A stretch of 47,520 nucleotides of DNA, taken from NCBI GenBank assembly GCA_003696625.1, contig RFGR01000172.1, positions 1 to 47,520 of the forward strand. The letters run 5' to 3'. This DNA comes from Planctomycetota bacterium (lineage in GTDB: Bacteria > Planctomycetota > UBA1135). The notes beneath the pieces are model-generated. The model had not been told where the DNA came from. It saw only the letters and a list, made by a program, of their open reading frames with translations, and did no database searches. The position numbers and the translations under genes are program-made. This document shows positions 16,402 to 24,227 of this stretch, in pieces. The first letter of the stretch is position 1. Every line of letters begins with the position of its first letter.

Positions 16402-18117
16402 CTAGTGGATGACGCCGTGGATGTAGTCCGAAGTAACCGAGCCGCGCGGGTTGGCGAGCGGATCGATCACGTGCCACTGCATGTAGAAGTCGCGGCCGTC
16501 GAGGGCGGCGTTGACTGGCACCGCGATCGTCTTGGCGGCGTCGCCGCTGCCGGTCGTGAAGGCCGGGTAGCGGTAGTCGATCGAGGTGTAGAGGAAGTTG
16601 CCGGGGGCGCCGAAGGCGGCCAGATCCAGCGGCAGGCTGAACTGGTTCCACTGCGTGTCGCTCCAACCGATCAGCAGCTCGACCGGGCTGCTCGGCAGGC
16701 CGTTGGCCAGGGTGACGTCGAAGGTGGTGCCCATCCACGGGTCGCCGACGTGGCCGATCGCCGGTTGTTGGCCGGCCGAGGTGGTGCCGGCGGTGCCGAG
16801 GATCTCGATGTAGGCCGGCTCGTAGCCGGTGAAGGCGCCGGTCGGGACGGCGGCGATGCTGACGCCGTAGCAGCCGTCCGGTTCCCAGTAGTAGACCATG
16901 GTCTGCTCGCCGGCGTCGTTGGCGTCGCCGTCGCCGTTGAGGTCGGTCAGGGTGTAGACCGCGTTCTGGGCCTGGGTCAGCCCCATCGGACCGGTCGATT
17001 GGAAGATCGTGACGCTGCCGTTGTCGTGCGAGATGCCGTCGTGGATGAAGCTCGGAGGGTAGAGCATCGGCACGATGTTCGGGTCCATCCACAGGGTGAC
17101 CTCGCCGGCGTCGTTCAGGTCGCCGTCGGCGTTGAGGTCCTCGCCGCGGAAGATCATGCCGTTGCCCGGAGCACAGGAACTCGAGGCGGTGCTGATGATC
17201 CAGTAGACGTCGCCGCCGTTGCTGCCGGCGCCGTGGTCGATGCTCAGACCCTCGAGGCTGGCGTACATGCCGACGCCACTCGAGGAGGGGCAGCCCGGGT
17301 TCGGCAGCAGGCCGGCGACCACGTCGGCGTTCTGTTCCAGGCCGGGCACGTCGCCGACCAGGTTGAGGAAGTTCCAGGCTTCGCCCGGGTCCATCGCGTC
17401 ACCGTCGCCGTTCATGTCCTGGAAGGCGTAGAGGACCAGGTCCTGCTGCTCGAAGCCGATGACGACGCCGGCGCTGTCCACCATCAGGGCCTCGAAATCG
17501 GTCAGGCCGATGGTGACCGGGGCGCCGCCGACCCCGGCGACGCTTTGCGTGCCCTGGCCGTCGACGAAGAGCTGGTACTCGCCCGGGCTGAGGCAGACGC
17601 CGTCGCCGTCGAGGTCGGTGTAACGGGTGATGCCGTTGCCGATCTGAGGACCGCCGGCCGTGGCGATCCAGTAGTCATCGGACACGTAGAGTTCACCGGT
17701 CACGGGGTCGAAGTCGAGACCCTTGAGACGACTGTCGGTGCCGCCGTGCGCCGCGAGATGGTCGGCGAAGTAGATCAGTTCGCCCGGAGTCATGCAGACG
17801 CCGTCGCCGTCGAGGTCGACCATCTTCAGGACGGTGTCGCTCTGGCTGACGCCGAAGACCGCCGGCGTGCCCTGGAAGGGCTCGTAGCGCATCTGCTCGA
17901 CATACTTGATCAGGTTGCCGTAGTCGTAGGCGAACTGCCACCCTTCTCCGGGGGTGGTGTAGAGGCCGTCGAAGTCCATGTCGACGGTGCGGCGGATCTC
18001 GTAGCGGGTCGGGATCACCGACCAGTCGCCGCCGTAGAGGACGAACTCGGAAGGGTTCTGGGCCGCCAGGGGCGCAGCAGCCGGGAGCAGGGCGAACAAG
18101 GCGAGGGTCTTTCGCAT
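16402..18117 (-). CDS. secreted protein with EF-hand/dockerin-like calcium loops
   Basis: 571 residues from 'MRKTLALFALLPAAAPLAAQ', a clean signal peptide. I chose this start over the ORF track's upstream Met because the extra 16 residues would spoil the signal. The mature part contains at least five loops of the form D-x-(D/N)-x-D-G-D-x-x-x-x-(P/A)-G-E ('DLDGDGVCMTPGE', 'DMNGDGDAMDPGE', 'DLNADGDLNDAGE'), which look like calcium-binding loops spaced along a beta-propeller-like body. The C-terminal 110 residues match the shared module ('AAKTIAVPVNAALDGRDFYMQWHV'). Preceded by the best promoter of this region (CTGACA-18-TATAGA) and followed by a stem-loop, it looks monocistronic. The function is unknown; calcium-stabilised cell-surface or extracellular protein is the safe description. 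Confidence 0.78.
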   Translation of the reverse strand: MRKTLALFALLPAAAPLAAQNPSEFVLYGGDWSVIPTRYEIRRTVDMDFDGLYTTPGEGWQFAYDYGNLIKYVEQMRYEPFQGTPAVFGVSQSDTVLKMVDLDGDGVCMTPGELIYFADHLAAHGGTDSRLKGLDFDPVTGELYVSDDYWIATAGGPQIGNGITRYTDLDGDGVCLSPGEYQLFVDGQGTQSVAGVGGAPVTIGLTDFEALMVDSAGVVIGFEQQDLVLYAFQDMNGDGDAMDPGEAWNFLNLVGDVPGLEQNADVVAGLLPNPGCPSSSGVGMYASLEGLSIDHGAGSNGGDVYWIISTASSSCAPGNGMIFRGEDLNADGDLNDAGEVTLWMDPNIVPMLYPPSFIHDGISHDNGSVTIFQSTGPMGLTQAQNAVYTLTDLNGDGDANDAGEQTMVYYWEPDGCYGVSIAAVPTGAFTGYEPAYIEILGTAGTTSAGQQPAIGHVGDPWMGTTFDVTLANGLPSSPVELLIGWSDTQWNQFSLPLDLAAFGAPGNFLYTSIDYRYPAFTTGSGDAAKTIAVPVNAALDGRDFYMQWHVIDPLANPRGSVTSDYIHGVIH

Positions 18118-18176
18118 CGGGCTCGGGAGGTTAGGGAAGGGAGCGCCGGGAGCGATCCGGCACAAGGGGGGACCGC

Positions 18177-18208
18177 ATTCTATAGCTCCTGACCGGGGAT
18201 CCTGTCAG
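18177..18208 (-). promoter_or_regulatory. sigma-70-like promoter of the calcium-loop protein gene
   Basis: On the minus strand CTGACA (18208-18203) and TATAGA (18184-18179, extending to TATAGAAT) are 18 bp apart. The -35 overlaps the stop codon of the TPMT-like gene upstream. Transcription would start near 18170, giving a leader of about 53 nt without a Shine-Dalgarno sequence. Confidence 0.6.
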
Positions 18209-18825
18209 GGCTCCGGGCGCTTTTCGGGTGAAGATCGGACGACCCGGCGGAAGCGGCACCAGCGGCTGTCCCAGGCCCGGCCGCCGAACCGACCCGGTAC
18301 CGGTTCGTCGGTCTCGAGCACGAATTCCGGACCCAGCGCGGCTCGGAGGTCGGCCGGGCACATTCCAAACGGCGGGCCACCCTCGGCCGCCGGGCGGTCG
18401 AGAGGGAAGACGAGCGAGACGAGCAACCCGCCGGGCGCCACCGCCCGCCGCGCCAGCCGGCCGAAGTCGGGCCGCCGCCGCGGCTGCAGGGCGCAGAAAA
18501 AGGTGTGGTCGAACAGCAGGTCGAAGGGCTGTTCGGGGAAGGTGGGCTCGAGAACGTCCCTGGCCAGGAACCCGCCGCCGGAACCGAGGAGTGCCTCGAC
18601 CGCTTCCCTCAGCTCTTCGACGACATCCGCCGCGGTCACCTGCCAGCCGGCTTCGGCCAGGGCGGCGGCGTCCCAGCCCCGACCGCAGCCGGGAACGAGC
18701 GCCCGCGCCCCGGGCCGCGGCGGCCGCAGCTCGCCGGCGGCCAGCCGCCGCACCAGCTCGGGGTGGGCCCGGCCCAAGTCCCAGGGGGTGTGGCCCTCGC
18801 GGTAGCGCCGGCGCCAGTCCGTCAT
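18205..18825 (-). CDS. TPMT-family SAM-dependent methyltransferase
   Basis: 206 residues. The N-terminal 'WRRRYREGHTPWDLGRAHPEL' is the hallmark of the thiopurine S-methyltransferase family, followed by SAM motif I 'ALVPGCGRGWDAAALAEAG' (42-60), 'DVLEPTFPEQPFDLLFDHTFF' and the post-motif 'APGGLLVSLVFPL'. Family members methylate thiols, halides, chalcogens or small heteroatom substrates; which one here is unknown. The start ATG at 18825 gives the family's usual length; the ORF track's longer start adds an arginine-rich shadow. TAGGCT ends 7 nt before the ATG, another leaderless-type box. The gene stands alone, after a terminator of the Asp-box gene. Confidence 0.86.
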   Translation of the reverse strand: MTDWRRRYREGHTPWDLGRAHPELVRRLAAGELRPPRPGARALVPGCGRGWDAAALAEAGWQVTAADVVEELREAVEALLGSGGGFLARDVLEPTFPEQPFDLLFDHTFFCALQPRRRPDFGRLARRAVAPGGLLVSLVFPLDRPAAEGGPPFGMCPADLRAALGPEFVLETDEPVPGRFGGRAWDSRWCRFRRVVRSSPEKRPEP

Positions 18826-18855
18826 CCGGGGCAGCCTAGCAGGGCAGGAAGAAGG

Positions 18856-18881
18856 AAGGCCGCGGCGGCTGCCGCGGCCTT
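18856..18881 (-). terminator. rho-independent terminator of the Asp-box protein gene
   Basis: AAGGCCGCGG and CCGCGGCCTT form a perfect 10-bp stem with a 6-nt loop, 21 nt past the stop at 18903. On the minus strand it is followed by the pyrimidine-rich TTCCTTCTTCC. Confidence 0.7.
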
Positions 18882-18902
18882 CGCTCGGGGATGGGGGCGG
18901 TC

Positions 18903-20636
18903 CTACTGGACGGTCACCGTGGTGACGTCCGTGATCGAACCGATCGTGACCACGCCCGCGTTCACGCTGTAGCCGACGCCGACGCAATGCAGCACGGTAC
19001 CGACCGGAACGCTCAGCGGGACGTTCAGGGTCGAGGTGCTGCCGTGGCCGGCCGCGTCGAGGCCGCCGGACAGCGGACCCGGGTTCAGGCCGAGAGTGAA
19101 GTTCAGGTAGGCGTCGTTGGCCAGGCCGGTGTCGTAGCCGCCGCCGAACGGGATGGTGTAGTTGCCGGGGCCGGCAGCCACGAGGGTGCCGAAGCCGGTG
19201 CCGGCCTCGGAGGCGCCGAAGTTGTCGGCCTGGAAGCCGACCGTGCCGCCGGGGGTGAAGTTGCCGACCGGGGTGAGGGTCTGGCAGCGCTCGCCGCCGA
19301 CGTACAGGTGGTTGATGCCAGTGTCGTCCGACAGCCAGGCGGCGACGAAGTTGTTGTACTTGGCGTTGAAGCCCAGCTCGACGTAGTCGGCGTCGCCGGG
19401 TTGGCCGCCCATCGCCAGGTCCTGGGCCGGCAGCCAGGTCATGCCGCCGTCGCGGCTGACCGCGGCCATCGGGTTCTCGGGGTAGGACGGGCCGCCCCAG
19501 TCGGCGCCGATGTAGTCGCCGCCGACGACGACGCGCGGGTAGGCCGCGCCGCCGGCGGAGAGCTGGGTCTCGGTCCAGGTGGCGCCGAGGTCATGGCTGA
19601 CGGCGACGAAGGCCTCGTCGGCCAGGTTGCGGTTGTCCTCCCAGGCGACGGCGAAAGTGCCGCCGTTGTAGTCCATCCAGTGGTTGTCGGTGTCGAAGCC
19701 GGTCTGCAGGACGACCTCGGTGCCCCAGGTGTGGCCGCCGTCGGTGCTGACGTTCCAGTGCAGCTCCTCGTCGACCATCGAGGACGGCAGTTCGTCCTCC
19801 TCCCAGCAGAGGCCGATGACCGGGCCGTCCACGGTCATGAAGATGCCGCCGTACTCGATGTCGCCGTTGGCCGGGCCGGAGGCGTCGATCTGGGCCTCGG
19901 GCGCCATCCAGGTGGCGAGACCGTCGTGGCTCATGCGGAACCAGAGATCGTCGTCGTACAGCGCGTTGCGGTCGTCGTCCCAGGCCACGTAGCAGTTCAG
20001 ACCGTCGGCGCCGATCGCGAAGTTGTCGATGTCGTTGGTCACCGTCGACGCGTTCACCGCCGTGCCCCAGGTCAGGCCGCCGTCGTGCGAGGCCAGCACC
20101 CACAGCTCGTCGTTACCGTTGTCGATCAGTTGGGCGACGTAGATGTGCGGGCCGCTGATCGCCGCCTTGACCGCCAGCACGGTGTTGCTGCCACCGTAGG
20201 GGTAGCCGCCCTTGTCGAGGATCTGGTCCGGCGACCAGGTCTGACCACCGTCGTTCGAGACCGACACCCAGGTGTCGTAGTAGGTGGTCGTGGTGCTGGT
20301 GTTGTTGCGGCCGTCGCGCCAGACCGCGACCAGGGTGCTGCCGTCCATCACCAGTGAGAAGGTGTCGTTGCGCTTCTCGGCCATGGTGGTGTCACTGTCC
20401 AGGCGCACCGGAGTGCCCCAGGCGGTGCCATGGCCGTTGCCGACGACGACGTAGACGCCCTTGTCGCCGCTGTCGTTGTACAGGATGGCGCTCATGTCGC
20501 CGTCCGAGACCACCGACGGGCTGTAGATGGCGCCGGCGGCGGCGGGGGTGAGGTCCTGGTACGCGCGCGGATTCTGGGCGGCCAGGGAGCCGGCGCAGAC
20601 GAGGCCGGCCAAGGGAATCAGGAAGCTCTTGCGCAT
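18903..20636 (-). CDS. secreted sialidase-like (Asp-box/BNR repeat) beta-propeller protein
   Basis: 577 residues beginning 'MRKSFLIPLAGLVCAGSLAAQ', a signal peptide. At least six Asp-boxes of the S-x-D-x-G-x-T-W type are visible ('SNDGGQTWSPD', 'SHDGGLTWGT', 'STDGGHTWGT', 'SHDLGATWTE', 'SRDGGMTWLP'), which mark the blades of a sialidase-type propeller. The catalytic arginine triad of true sialidases cannot be confirmed by eye, so an enzymatic role is open. The last 115 residues match the shared C-terminal module ('GGLDAAGHGSTSTLNVPLSVPVGT'). The ORF track's start at 21071 runs over the intergenic gap and is rejected. A 10-bp stem terminator follows. The leader contains TAGGCT at 20750-20755 as a possible -10. 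Confidence 0.84.
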   Translation of the reverse strand: MRKSFLIPLAGLVCAGSLAAQNPRAYQDLTPAAAGAIYSPSVVSDGDMSAILYNDSGDKGVYVVVGNGHGTAWGTPVRLDSDTTMAEKRNDTFSLVMDGSTLVAVWRDGRNNTSTTTTYYDTWVSVSNDGGQTWSPDQILDKGGYPYGGSNTVLAVKAAISGPHIYVAQLIDNGNDELWVLASHDGGLTWGTAVNASTVTNDIDNFAIGADGLNCYVAWDDDRNALYDDDLWFRMSHDGLATWMAPEAQIDASGPANGDIEYGGIFMTVDGPVIGLCWEEDELPSSMVDEELHWNVSTDGGHTWGTEVVLQTGFDTDNHWMDYNGGTFAVAWEDNRNLADEAFVAVSHDLGATWTETQLSAGGAAYPRVVVGGDYIGADWGGPSYPENPMAAVSRDGGMTWLPAQDLAMGGQPGDADYVELGFNAKYNNFVAAWLSDDTGINHLYVGGERCQTLTPVGNFTPGGTVGFQADNFGASEAGTGFGTLVAAGPGNYTIPFGGGYDTGLANDAYLNFTLGLNPGPLSGGLDAAGHGSTSTLNVPLSVPVGTVLHCVGVGYSVNAGVVTIGSITDVTTVTVQ

Positions 20637-20812
20637 GTTCTCGGCTGAAGCTTTCAGGGAGGCGTGGGTGGTTGGGAACGAATCCTCGGAAGGGGGTTCC
20701 AGGGATGCGGGCCGAGAGCCGGGGCGGGCGGGCTTTCGACCGGGCACCAGCCTAGCAGGCTGTGGAATGCGAGAATGAAGGAAAGGCGCATTCTTCAAGG
20801 CGTCCGGATGAA

Positions 20813-20828
20813 CAAGCGAAACCGCTTG
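20813..20828. other. small hairpin in the 229-bp gap 20637-20865
   Basis: CAAGCG-AAAC-CGCTTG is a perfect 6-bp stem with a 4-nt loop about 40 nt past the stop of the membrane protein gene (20866). It could be a weak terminator on the minus strand. The rest of the gap holds a possible -10 (20750-20755) for the Asp-box gene and nothing else I can name. Confidence 0.35.
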
Positions 20829-20865
20829 CGGGACCGGGAATTGAGGATTCCGACTTCGTAGAGAT

Positions 20866-23544
20866 CTAGTCGCCGTCGGCCATCCCGGGCAGCAGGTGGA
20901 CCTGATCCGGTTCCCCCAGCCCGAGCAGCCGGCGGAGCGGCCGGCTGAGGACGGCCTCGCCCTGCCGGCTGCGGACCCGCTCGGCCAGGTCGCGGGCGAG
21001 GTCTTCCTCGCCGGCGGCCAGGGCCTCCTCGGCCCAGGCCACTTCGGCCAGGACCGGCAGATCGCCGTCATCCGCGGCGGCGGCGAAGGCGGCCAAGGCC
21101 TCCTGATGGCGTTCGAGGGCGGCCAGGGACCGGGCCAGGAGGATGCGGCCGTTCCGGTGCCGCGGCGCTCGGACCAGGATCCGCTCGGCCACCTCGCGCG
21201 CCTGCTCGGGCATGAGCATCTCGAGCCAGGACTGGCCGACCACGAACAGCAAGTCGGGATCGTCCCAACCCAGTTCGTCGGTGATCATCCCGTACCACCG
21301 CTGCGCCCAGTCGGGAACCTTCTTCGCCACCACCAGCGGGGCCAGCCGCCGCCAGAAGTCGGGCAGGAAGGGATCCTCGGGATGGGCGCGAGTCAGATCG
21401 GCGAGCCGGATCAACGGCGTTTCGGTCAGTTCGATCCGGTCGTGATCCGGCGTCTGTTCGAGGTCGTCGCGGACGTCGTAGACCTGGGCCGAGAGATGGG
21501 CGGCGGCAAAGGGAAGCAAGGAGTCGGCCGCCTCCGGGCCGAGGCGCTCGTTCAGGCCGACCAGCAGCTCGGCGGCGCGGGCGGTGGACCTGCCCCGATC
21601 CGGTCGCCGGTATTCGGTGCCGGCCAGGTCCTGGACCACCGGCGCCAGCGGGCCGGAGAGGCTCACCGCCGGCAGAGACCGGAGCGCCTGGTCGGCGGCG
21701 ACCCGGAGCAGCGGCGAGGGCGGGTCGGCGAGGGGGGCGTCCAGGTTCCAGCCGACCAGCAGAAGCCGGGGCCGGCGCCACTCCTGGGGCACGAGCCAGA
21801 GTTCGACGTGCTCCAGCCGCCGGGCCAGCGCGCGGGCGGTGCCGCCGAGGGTCTTCAAGGTGACCCGGGCCGGATCGAGGCCGATCGCCAGCCTCCCGCT
21901 CGGCCCGAGCCGGCGGGCGGCGGCCGCCAGCAGGGAGGACCGGAGCGGGTTTCGGCGCCGCTGCCAGAGGGCCTCGTCGCGGATCAGGATCAGATCGAAG
22001 GGGCCCTCCGTCGCGGCCGGCGTCTCGACCAGCCGCTCGAATCCGGTCGCCCGCAGCGCGGCGTCGCCGGTCAGAGCCAGCTCGGCCAGGGTCGGCGGGT
22101 CGCAGGCCACCACCCTTTCGGCGAAGCCCAGCTCCCGCCAGGTGGACAGGGTGCCGGCGTGCGGAGGTCCGACCAGCATCACCCGGCCGCGGGCCGGGGT
22201 GAGGCGGGCGGCAAGGCGCGCCTCGTCGCGGCGCGGCGAGCGCTGGTCGAACTCCGCGCGCAGGAAGTTGCGGCCGTCGGCCGGGATCGTCGGGCCGGAG
22301 TCTTGGCCGACGCCGCGTCGCTCGAGCAGGCGGAGGCGGGCGACGGGGGTCACCCGGTCGGCGGGAGCGCCGTCGATGGCGGCCAACGGGTACTCGAAGT
22401 TGTCGAAGAACGGCGCCGAGCTGGGCGGCGGCGACAGCGGCGGGGGCAAGGGGAACGGGGCCTGCCGGCCGCCGCCGTCGGCGAGAGCCGGCAGGATCGC
22501 GGCCAAGCCGGCGCCGGCCAAGACCGGTCCGAGACCGACGCGCCCGCGCCCGCCGATCGCCAGCCGCAGGAGGATGCCGGCGCAGACCGCGGCCAGGCCG
22601 GCCGTGTGCAGAGCCAGCCAGGGCACGTAGAGGAAGTCGTCCTCGGTCAGGCGGGTGGCGTCGGCGGCGAAGCGGCGGACGAGTGGATGTTCGAGCAGGC
22701 CGCTGAACACTCTCGGGTCGGCCATGCGCGCCACCGCCGCGGAGCCGAGCGCGCCGGCCGCGACCAGACCGGCGGCGGCCGCCGCCAGCACCGGCAGCCG
22801 CCAGCGGCCCCCGGCCAGGCCGCCGAAGGCCAGCCCGGCCAATGCCGCCGGCAGGCCGAGGGCGAGCAGGCGGCGCAGATCCTGGGTCGAGGAGGAGCCG
22901 TCGAACAGCTCGGTGAGCGGGAAGAGCAGGAAGAAGACGCAGGCCAGGACGAATCCTGCGACCACCAGCACGGGCCCGCCGCCGGCCGGCCGCGGCAGGT
23001 CGTCCGCGCCCGCTTGAGCTTCCGCCTCGGCCTCCTGCTCCGGCGCCGTCAACCAGGCCAGGAGGCAGACGACGAGCCAACCGGAGGGGCCAAGGCCGAA
23101 CGCGGTGATGGCGGCCCCGCCGAGGACCGATCCGAATAGAACGACCTCGCGCCGGCCGGGTCCGCCGCCGGCGAGGGCGGCGCCGGTCGCGGCCGCGAGC
23201 GCGCCGAGCGGCCCCTGCAGCAGCAGGAGCAGGACGATCACCGCCCCGGCCGGGCCGCGGCCTCCTCCCCAGGAGGCGATGCCGGGCAGCAACAGCCCGG
23301 CCAGGGCCAGGAACAGGATTGCGGTCCGCGGCCCCATCCAGTCCGGCGGCCGGAGCAGCCGGTTCCGGAGCCAGGGCGAATCCGGCTCGACCAGGCGCAG
23401 GCCGAAGGCGGTCAGGACGGCGCCGGCTGCCCCGACCGCGGCCAGCGATGTGCCCCCGAAGGCCAGGGCGCCGGCGTCGATCAGGCCACCGAGCAGGGCG
23501 GCCAGCGAAGCGGCGTGGACCAGGAAGACCAGAGCGTCGATCAT
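20866..23544 (-). CDS. multi-pass membrane protein with spermidine-synthase-like and TPR-like regions
   Basis: 892 residues. The first 390 contain about ten transmembrane helices ('LVFLVHAASLAALLGGL', 'AVIVLLLLLQGPLGALAA', 'VLVVAGFVLACVFFLLF'). A soluble region of about 280 residues follows, with a Rossmann-like start 'VMLVGPPHAGTLSTWRELGF', an acidic strand end 'VVACDPPT' and 'FDLILIRDEALW', the layout of membrane-fused spermidine-synthase-like proteins. The C-terminal 130 residues are TPR-like ('ILLARSLAALERHQEALAAF'). The start ATG overlaps the stop of the upstream methyltransferase gene (ATGA), so they are translationally coupled and may modify the same substrate. The usual glycine-rich SAM loop is degenerate (GPPHAG), so polyamine synthesis is doubtful. 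The ORF track's 1531-residue version is a shadow extension. Confidence 0.72.
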   Translation of the reverse strand: MIDALVFLVHAASLAALLGGLIDAGALAFGGTSLAAVGAAGAVLTAFGLRLVEPDSPWLRNRLLRPPDWMGPRTAILFLALAGLLLPGIASWGGGRGPAGAVIVLLLLLQGPLGALAAATGAALAGGGPGRREVVLFGSVLGGAAITAFGLGPSGWLVVCLLAWLTAPEQEAEAEAQAGADDLPRPAGGGPVLVVAGFVLACVFFLLFPLTELFDGSSSTQDLRRLLALGLPAALAGLAFGGLAGGRWRLPVLAAAAAGLVAAGALGSAAVARMADPRVFSGLLEHPLVRRFAADATRLTEDDFLYVPWLALHTAGLAAVCAGILLRLAIGGRGRVGLGPVLAGAGLAAILPALADGGGRQAPFPLPPPLSPPPSSAPFFDNFEYPLAAIDGAPADRVTPVARLRLLERRGVGQDSGPTIPADGRNFLRAEFDQRSPRRDEARLAARLTPARGRVMLVGPPHAGTLSTWRELGFAERVVACDPPTLAELALTGDAALRATGFERLVETPAATEGPFDLILIRDEALWQRRRNPLRSSLLAAAARRLGPSGRLAIGLDPARVTLKTLGGTARALARRLEHVELWLVPQEWRRPRLLLVGWNLDAPLADPPSPLLRVAADQALRSLPAVSLSGPLAPVVQDLAGTEYRRPDRGRSTARAAELLVGLNERLGPEAADSLLPFAAAHLSAQVYDVRDDLEQTPDHDRIELTETPLIRLADLTRAHPEDPFLPDFWRRLAPLVVAKKVPDWAQRWYGMITDELGWDDPDLLFVVGQSWLEMLMPEQAREVAERILVRAPRHRNGRILLARSLAALERHQEALAAFAAAADDGDLPVLAEVAWAEEALAAGEEDLARDLAERVRSRQGEAVLSRPLRRLLGLGEPDQVHLLPGMADGD

Positions 23545-24227
23545 CCGGCGCGCTCGAGGAGCAGGAGGACGTTCTCGGACAGCAGCGGCAGGGTCCGGCG
23601 CAGGCGGAGCAGCCGCCAGCCGGCGGCCTCGACCTCGGCTTGGACCTGGTTCCGCGGGATGTGCTCGCGGATCACCCGGTAGGGCAATCCGAGCCGGCGG
23701 CGGAGCCGGCGCAGGTACATCTTGTAGTGCCAGCCCGGGTAGTAGGCCACCACCGCACGCCGGGCGATCCGGGCCAGACCGCGCAGGGCCTCCACCCGGC
23801 CGGCGGCGTCGAAGTGCTGCAGGAAGCGAAAGGAGATCACCACCGCGTCCGGCGGCGCCACCAGCGGCGGTCGCAGGACGTCTCCGACCAAATAGGCGCC
23901 GGAGCCGTGCTTGCGTCTGGCTTCGGCCAACATCTCGACACTGAGATCGAGGTGGACCACCGCGCACTCGGCGGCCCGCAGACGATCGGTGAAGCGGCCG
24001 GTGCCAGCCGGGGCGTCGATCACCATCGGCGGCAGTCGTCCGCCTCCGGCCTCGCGCAGGAGGACCAGGAGACAGCGCCGGATCCAGGCGTTGTCCAGCC
24101 GGCCGAGCCCGCGGAAGCGCTTGTCGTAGCGCCGGGCCATCGCCGGGTCGCGGTAGGCTGCGCCCCAGTCGGCCCTGCCGCCGCCTCTTCCGCCTCCGTC
24201 GCGCCTGCCGTCGTTGGATTCCGCCAC
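23541..24227 (-). CDS. class I SAM-dependent methyltransferase
   Basis: 228 residues from GTG at 24227. SAM motif I is 'VIDAPAGTGRFTDRL', followed by the acidic 'LDLSVEMLAEARRKHG', 'LVGDVLRPPL' and 'DAVVISFRFLQHF', matching small-molecule methyltransferases of the UbiE/Methyltransf_11 type. The C-terminus is strongly basic ('YLRRLRRRLGLPYRV'), compatible with membrane association or an anionic substrate. The stop overlaps the start of the membrane protein gene by 4 nt. The 5' end overlaps the divergent mutY: with GTG 24227 and TTG 24214 the two genes share 14 bp. ATG at 24140 would remove the overlap and is a real alternative, since conserved sequence begins near there. The substrate is unknown. 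Confidence 0.75.
   Translation of the reverse strand: MAESNDGRRDGGGRGGGRADWGAAYRDPAMARRYDKRFRGLGRLDNAWIRRCLLVLLREAGGGRLPPMVIDAPAGTGRFTDRLRAAECAVVHLDLSVEMLAEARRKHGSGAYLVGDVLRPPLVAPPDAVVISFRFLQHFDAAGRVEALRGLARIARRAVVAYYPGWHYKMYLRRLRRRLGLPYRVIREHIPRNQVQAEVEAAGWRLLRLRRTLPLLSENVLLLLERAG

Noticed and set aside
18190-18210. CCTGAC...GTCAGG inverted repeat as the terminator of the TPMT-like gene
   Set aside because: Only a 6-bp stem with a 10-nt loop and no T tract; the same bases are better explained as the -35 region of the next promoter.
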